From Sinomicrobium pectinilyticum (lineage in GTDB: Bacteria > Bacteroidota > Bacteroidia > Flavobacteriales > Flavobacteriaceae): DNA of 64,000 nucleotides. The notes under the pieces were generated by a model. That model worked only from the letters and a program-made list of their open reading frames with translations, was not told the origin of the DNA and searched no databases. Each line of letters opens with the position of its first letter. Positions within the stretch are counted from its first letter, which is position 1. This document shows positions 61,038-64,000 of this stretch, piece by piece. Made by a program: the position numbers and the translations under genes. The stretch covers positions 62,001-126,000 of the forward strand of contig NZ_RJTM01000011.1 in NCBI RefSeq assembly GCF_003725735.1, in the 5' to 3' direction.

Positions 61038-61050
61038 ATAAAAATTACTG

Positions 61051-61515
61051 ATGTTAAAGGAAAGAGTTGAAGAGCTTCTTACCGAGGTATTTGCCGAGCA
61101 CAAGTCCCTTTTTTTAATAGACTTCTCTATTTCGCCCGACAATAAAATTAAGGTAGTTATAGATGGCGATGCCGGTGTTTCTCTCAATGATTGTATATTG
61201 GTGAGCAGGCATGTAGAGCACCAGCTGGACAGGGAGGAGGCGGATTTTTCTCTGGAAGTGACCTCTCCGGGAGCTGCCGAGCCTGTAGTGCACCAGAGAC
61301 AATACAATAAAAACATAGGCAGGAAGCTAAAGGTGAAAACAATATCCGGAGAAACCCTCGAAGGGAAACTGGAAGAGATTACCGAACAGGGTATAAAGCT
61401 ACAGTGGAAACAACGCGAGCCCAAACCCGTAGGGAAAGGAAAGAGAACGGTAACCATTGAAAAAGAGATCCTTTTTTCGGATATTGCCGAAGCTAAAGTG
61501 GTGATAATATTTTAA
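61051..61515 (+). CDS. rimP: Ribosome maturation factor RimP
   Basis: 154 aa, acting in 30S subunit maturation. N-terminal domain ELLTEVFAEHKSLFLIDFSISPDNKIKVVIDGDAGVSLNDCILVSRHVEHQLD and the signature FSLEVTSPGAAEP are diagnostic. A C-terminal Sm-like domain follows (GRKLKVKTISGETLEGKLEEITEQGIKLQW). It opens the rimP-nusA-infB operon. Confidence 0.95.
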   Translation: MLKERVEELLTEVFAEHKSLFLIDFSISPDNKIKVVIDGDAGVSLNDCILVSRHVEHQLDREEADFSLEVTSPGAAEPVVHQRQYNKNIGRKLKVKTISGETLEGKLEEITEQGIKLQWKQREPKPVGKGKRTVTIEKEILFSDIAEAKVVIIF

Positions 61516-61531
61516 TTATTAAGTTTTTGAC

Positions 61532-62764
61532 ATGGAAAATCTTGCATTGATCGAGTCATTTTCGGAGTTTAAAGATGATAAACTCATAGATCGTGTAACG
61601 CTGATGGCGATTTTGGAAGAAGTTTTCAGAAATGCGCTGAAGAAAAAGTTCGGTTCTGACGATAACTTCGATATCATCATCAACCCTGATAAGGGAGACC
61701 TTGAAATATGGAGGAACAGGGTGGTAGTTGCTGATGGGGACGTAGAAGACCCTAACCAGGAAATTTCATTGACGGATGCCAGGAAAATTGAGCCCGATTT
61801 TGAAGTAGGAGAAGATGTTTCCGAGGAAGTAAAGTTGATAGATCTGGGAAGAAGGGCTATTTTAGCATTGCGGCAAAACCTTATTTCCAAGATACACGAA
61901 CATGATAATACGACCATTTACAAGCAATTTAAAGATCTGATAGGTGAAATTTATACGGCAGAAGTGCATCATATTCGACATAAAGCCGTTATTTTGCTGG
62001 ACGATGAAGGAAATGAGATAGTTCTTCCGAAAGAAAAACAGATTCCATCCGACTTTTTCCGCAAGGGAGAAAACGTAAGGGGGATCATAGAAAGCGTGGA
62101 ACTGAAAGGGAACAAGCCCGCCATAATCATGTCCAGGACATCCCCGGATTTTCTGGAGAAACTGTTTGAGCAGGAGATCCCCGAAGTGTTTGACGGACTG
62201 ATTACCATTAAGAAAGTAGTGAGGATACCCGGAGAAAAAGCGAAAGTCGCCGTAGACTCGTATGATGACAGGATCGACCCCGTAGGTGCATGTGTGGGAA
62301 TGAAGGGGTCCAGGATACACGGTATTGTCCGTGAACTGGGAAATGAAAATATAGATGTGATCAATTTCACCAGTAATCCCCAGTTATTCATCGGCAGGGC
62401 GCTTAGCCCGGCAAGAGTAACCTCTATTTCTATTGATGAAGCGACCAAAAGGGCCGAGGTAATACTTAAACCGGAAGAAGTTTCCAAAGCGATAGGAAAA
62501 GGTGGTTACAACATCAGGCTTGCCGGATTCCTTACCGGATATGAAATTGATGTTTTCCGTGAAGGAGTGGAAGAAGATGTGGAACTCACCGAATTCTCAG
62601 ATGAGATAGAGGATTGGATTATCGCAGAATTTAAGAAAATAGGACTGGACACCGCGAGAAGCGTACTCGACCAGGATGTGGAAGACCTTATAAAACGTAC
62701 CGATCTGGAAGAAGAAACCATTTTGGAGGTAAAAAGAATACTGAAAGAAGAATTCGAAGACTAA
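61532..62764 (+). CDS. nusA: Transcription termination/antitermination protein NusA
   Basis: 410 aa: N-terminal RNA polymerase-binding domain (~1-130), S1 domain (~135-200), KH1 and KH2 domains (KVAVDSYDDRIDPVGACVGMKGSRIHGIVRELGNENIDVINF; KAIGKGGYNIRLAGFLTGYEIDVF). A short C-terminal helical segment remains. It lacks the two acidic repeats of E. coli NusA, as is usual in this phylum. Gap to rimP is 16 bp. Confidence 0.96.
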   Translation: MENLALIESFSEFKDDKLIDRVTLMAILEEVFRNALKKKFGSDDNFDIIINPDKGDLEIWRNRVVVADGDVEDPNQEISLTDARKIEPDFEVGEDVSEEVKLIDLGRRAILALRQNLISKIHEHDNTTIYKQFKDLIGEIYTAEVHHIRHKAVILLDDEGNEIVLPKEKQIPSDFFRKGENVRGIIESVELKGNKPAIIMSRTSPDFLEKLFEQEIPEVFDGLITIKKVVRIPGEKAKVAVDSYDDRIDPVGACVGMKGSRIHGIVRELGNENIDVINFTSNPQLFIGRALSPARVTSISIDEATKRAEVILKPEEVSKAIGKGGYNIRLAGFLTGYEIDVFREGVEEDVELTEFSDEIEDWIIAEFKKIGLDTARSVLDQDVEDLIKRTDLEEETILEVKRILKEEFED

Positions 62765-62922
62765 GAGATCGGAAAACCACCGGAAGGGGTTGGATTTTTA
62801 AAACTATTTGGTTATACTAAACAAGGTACCCTGGCGTAAAAGCAGAATCGTTTCCCGTTTGAAAAGGTGAAAAGACCATAATAAAGTTCAGAATAAAATT
62901 TTAGAGGATTAAAAAAATATTT

Positions 62923-64000
62923 ATGGCTGAAAACGCAACATTGAGGCTTAATAAAGTGCTGAGAGAACTGAATATTTCATTGGACAGGGCAGTGGAACAC
63001 CTGTCTTCCAAAGGATATGATGTGGATGCCAGACCCACTACCAAAATATCCAATGAAGTATACCAGGTTCTTTTGGAAGAGTTTCAGACGGATAAAAGTA
63101 AAAAGGTAGCGTCCAAAGAGGTGGGAGAAGAAAAGAGGAAAGAGAAGGAAGCTATACGCCAGGAACTCGAACGGGAGCAGGAGATGAAACGAAAAGCCCA
63201 GGAGCAGCAGGAGATTATTAAGGCGAAAGCCAGCCTGTCCGGGCCAAAGACCGTAGGAAAAATAGATCTGGATCCCAAGAAGACCGAAGAAAACAAGACC
63301 GAAGAAACACCGGAAGCAAACGAAGCCGCCACTCCCCCGGCAGAGACAACCGGTAATGCACCTGAAGCTCCCGAAACTACGGAGAGTAAGGCAGAAGAAA
63401 CCGTGACATCCGACGAGAAAAAAGAAACTGTAGAAAAAAGTGCCCCGGCAGATACCGGTAAAGTGGAAAAAGAGCAGCAACAGCCTGTAGTTCCCGAAAA
63501 AGAGAAGGAAGTAAAACAGGAAAAAGTGCCGGAAAAAGAAAAGCCGGAATCTAAAGAGGAGAAAAAGACCCAGAAGGTCATCGTACAGGACGAAGAGGTA
63601 GAAAGCGAAAAGCTTACAACCCAGTATCAGAAGCTTTCCGGTCCGAAAATGACCGGAGAGAAGATAGACCTGTCCCAGTTTGACAAGCCTAAGAAAAAGA
63701 AACCGGCTGCCCAGGGCGGAGATGATAAACAGGCAGGTACAGGTAACAATAATAAAGACAGAAAGCGCAAGCGCAAAAGAATCAGTAAGGATGGTCCGGG
63801 CGGAAACTTCACTCAGGGTAATAAACAGGGTGGCAGCAATTTCCGTAAAAAAGGAAAGCCAGGCATTAGTAAGCCGGCGATCAGCAAAGTGGAGCCCACT
63901 GATGAAGAAGTGCAGAAGCAGGTAAGGGAAACCCTGGAAAAACTGCAGGGAAAATCGAGCAAGTCCAAAGGTGCCAAGTACCGAAGAGAGAAGCGGGATT
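62923..64000 (+). CDS. infB: Translation initiation factor IF-2, N-terminal part (cut by window edge)
   Basis: The frame opens at ATG 62923 and stays open to the last base (359 codons). It begins AENATLRLNKVLRELNISLDRAVEHLSSKGYDVDARPTTKIS, the IF2 N-terminal domain of Bacteroidota. A long charged Lys/Glu/Pro/Thr-rich linker follows (~60-350). The GTPase core lies beyond the window. It follows nusA by 158 bp; that gap shows no other feature. Identity also follows from the conserved rimP-nusA-infB order. Confidence 0.95.
   Translation, partial: MAENATLRLNKVLRELNISLDRAVEHLSSKGYDVDARPTTKISNEVYQVLLEEFQTDKSKKVASKEVGEEKRKEKEAIRQELEREQEMKRKAQEQQEIIKAKASLSGPKTVGKIDLDPKKTEENKTEETPEANEAATPPAETTGNAPEAPETTESKAEETVTSDEKKETVEKSAPADTGKVEKEQQQPVVPEKEKEVKQEKVPEKEKPESKEEKKTQKVIVQDEEVESEKLTTQYQKLSGPKMTGEKIDLSQFDKPKKKKPAAQGGDDKQAGTGNNNKDRKRKRKRISKDGPGGNFTQGNKQGGSNFRKKGKPGISKPAISKVEPTDEEVQKQVRETLEKLQGKSSKSKGAKYRREKRD

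Overview
The window looks like a chromosomal segment of a Bacteroidota, most likely a Flavobacteriaceae member. Evidence: SusC/SusD pairs, TonB-dependent receptors, fused CcsBA cytochrome c maturation, family-typical proteins (DUF4301, DUF3127, extended S16), and many -7 boxes of the Bacteroidota form TAnnTTTG instead of E. coli-type promoters. No prophage, conjugative element or CRISPR array is visible. The only mobile DNA is a decayed IS200/IS605-type tnpA remnant at about 23.0-23.3 kb.

Layout. 0-2.3 kb: start of a dehydrogenase (minus), then rpsP, rimM and a tRNA methyltransferase. 2.3-17.4 kb: a polysaccharide utilisation locus with a LacI-type regulator, a GH43-like hydrolase, a GMC oxidoreductase plus its subunit 3, SusC/SusD and two GH92 alpha-mannosidases. 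Two near-identical LacI-type palindromes sit before the GH43 and susC genes. 17.5-22.5 kb: acyl-CoA dehydrogenase, then a sulfur module (Crp/Fnr regulator, TauE/SafE exporter, MBL-rhodanese protein) and a small XRE regulator. 22.6-22.84 kb: an unannotated structured RNA candidate with promoter, terminator and 6S-like folding. 23.4-34.6 kb: ccsBA, tRNA-Leu, a secreted M43 protease, bioB, aldo/keto reductase, OmpA-like lipoprotein, exonuclease III, ahcY and a phosphopantetheinyl transferase.

34.6-37.7 kb: a YkoF-like thiamin-binding protein, a PnuC transporter, a NadR-like kinase and a DUF4301 protein. This links functionally to 43.3-45.8 kb, where a TPP riboswitch precedes a TonB-dependent receptor. 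Together they suggest thiamin (or a related vitamin) uptake across both membranes. 37.7-43.1 kb: a small secreted PepSY-like protein gene and a decayed second copy. Both have a sigma-54-like promoter and TTACACA boxes about 90-140 bp upstream, next to a sigma-54-dependent response regulator and a hybrid histidine kinase with Hpt domain. This is a candidate self-contained signalling circuit.

45.8-53.4 kb: housekeeping genes (greA, HIT protein, histidine kinase, flavin reductase, DUF3127, aat, tag, aldo/keto reductase) with a second small RNA candidate on the minus strand near 50.7 kb. 53.6-56.2 kb: a co-directional set of SDR, double ABM-domain protein, SnoaL-like protein and an exported acetolactate decarboxylase. 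56.3-60.9 kb: a TonB-dependent receptor, a small ferredoxin-like protein and a LytS/LytTR two-component pair. 61-64 kb: rimP-nusA-infB, with infB cut by the window edge.
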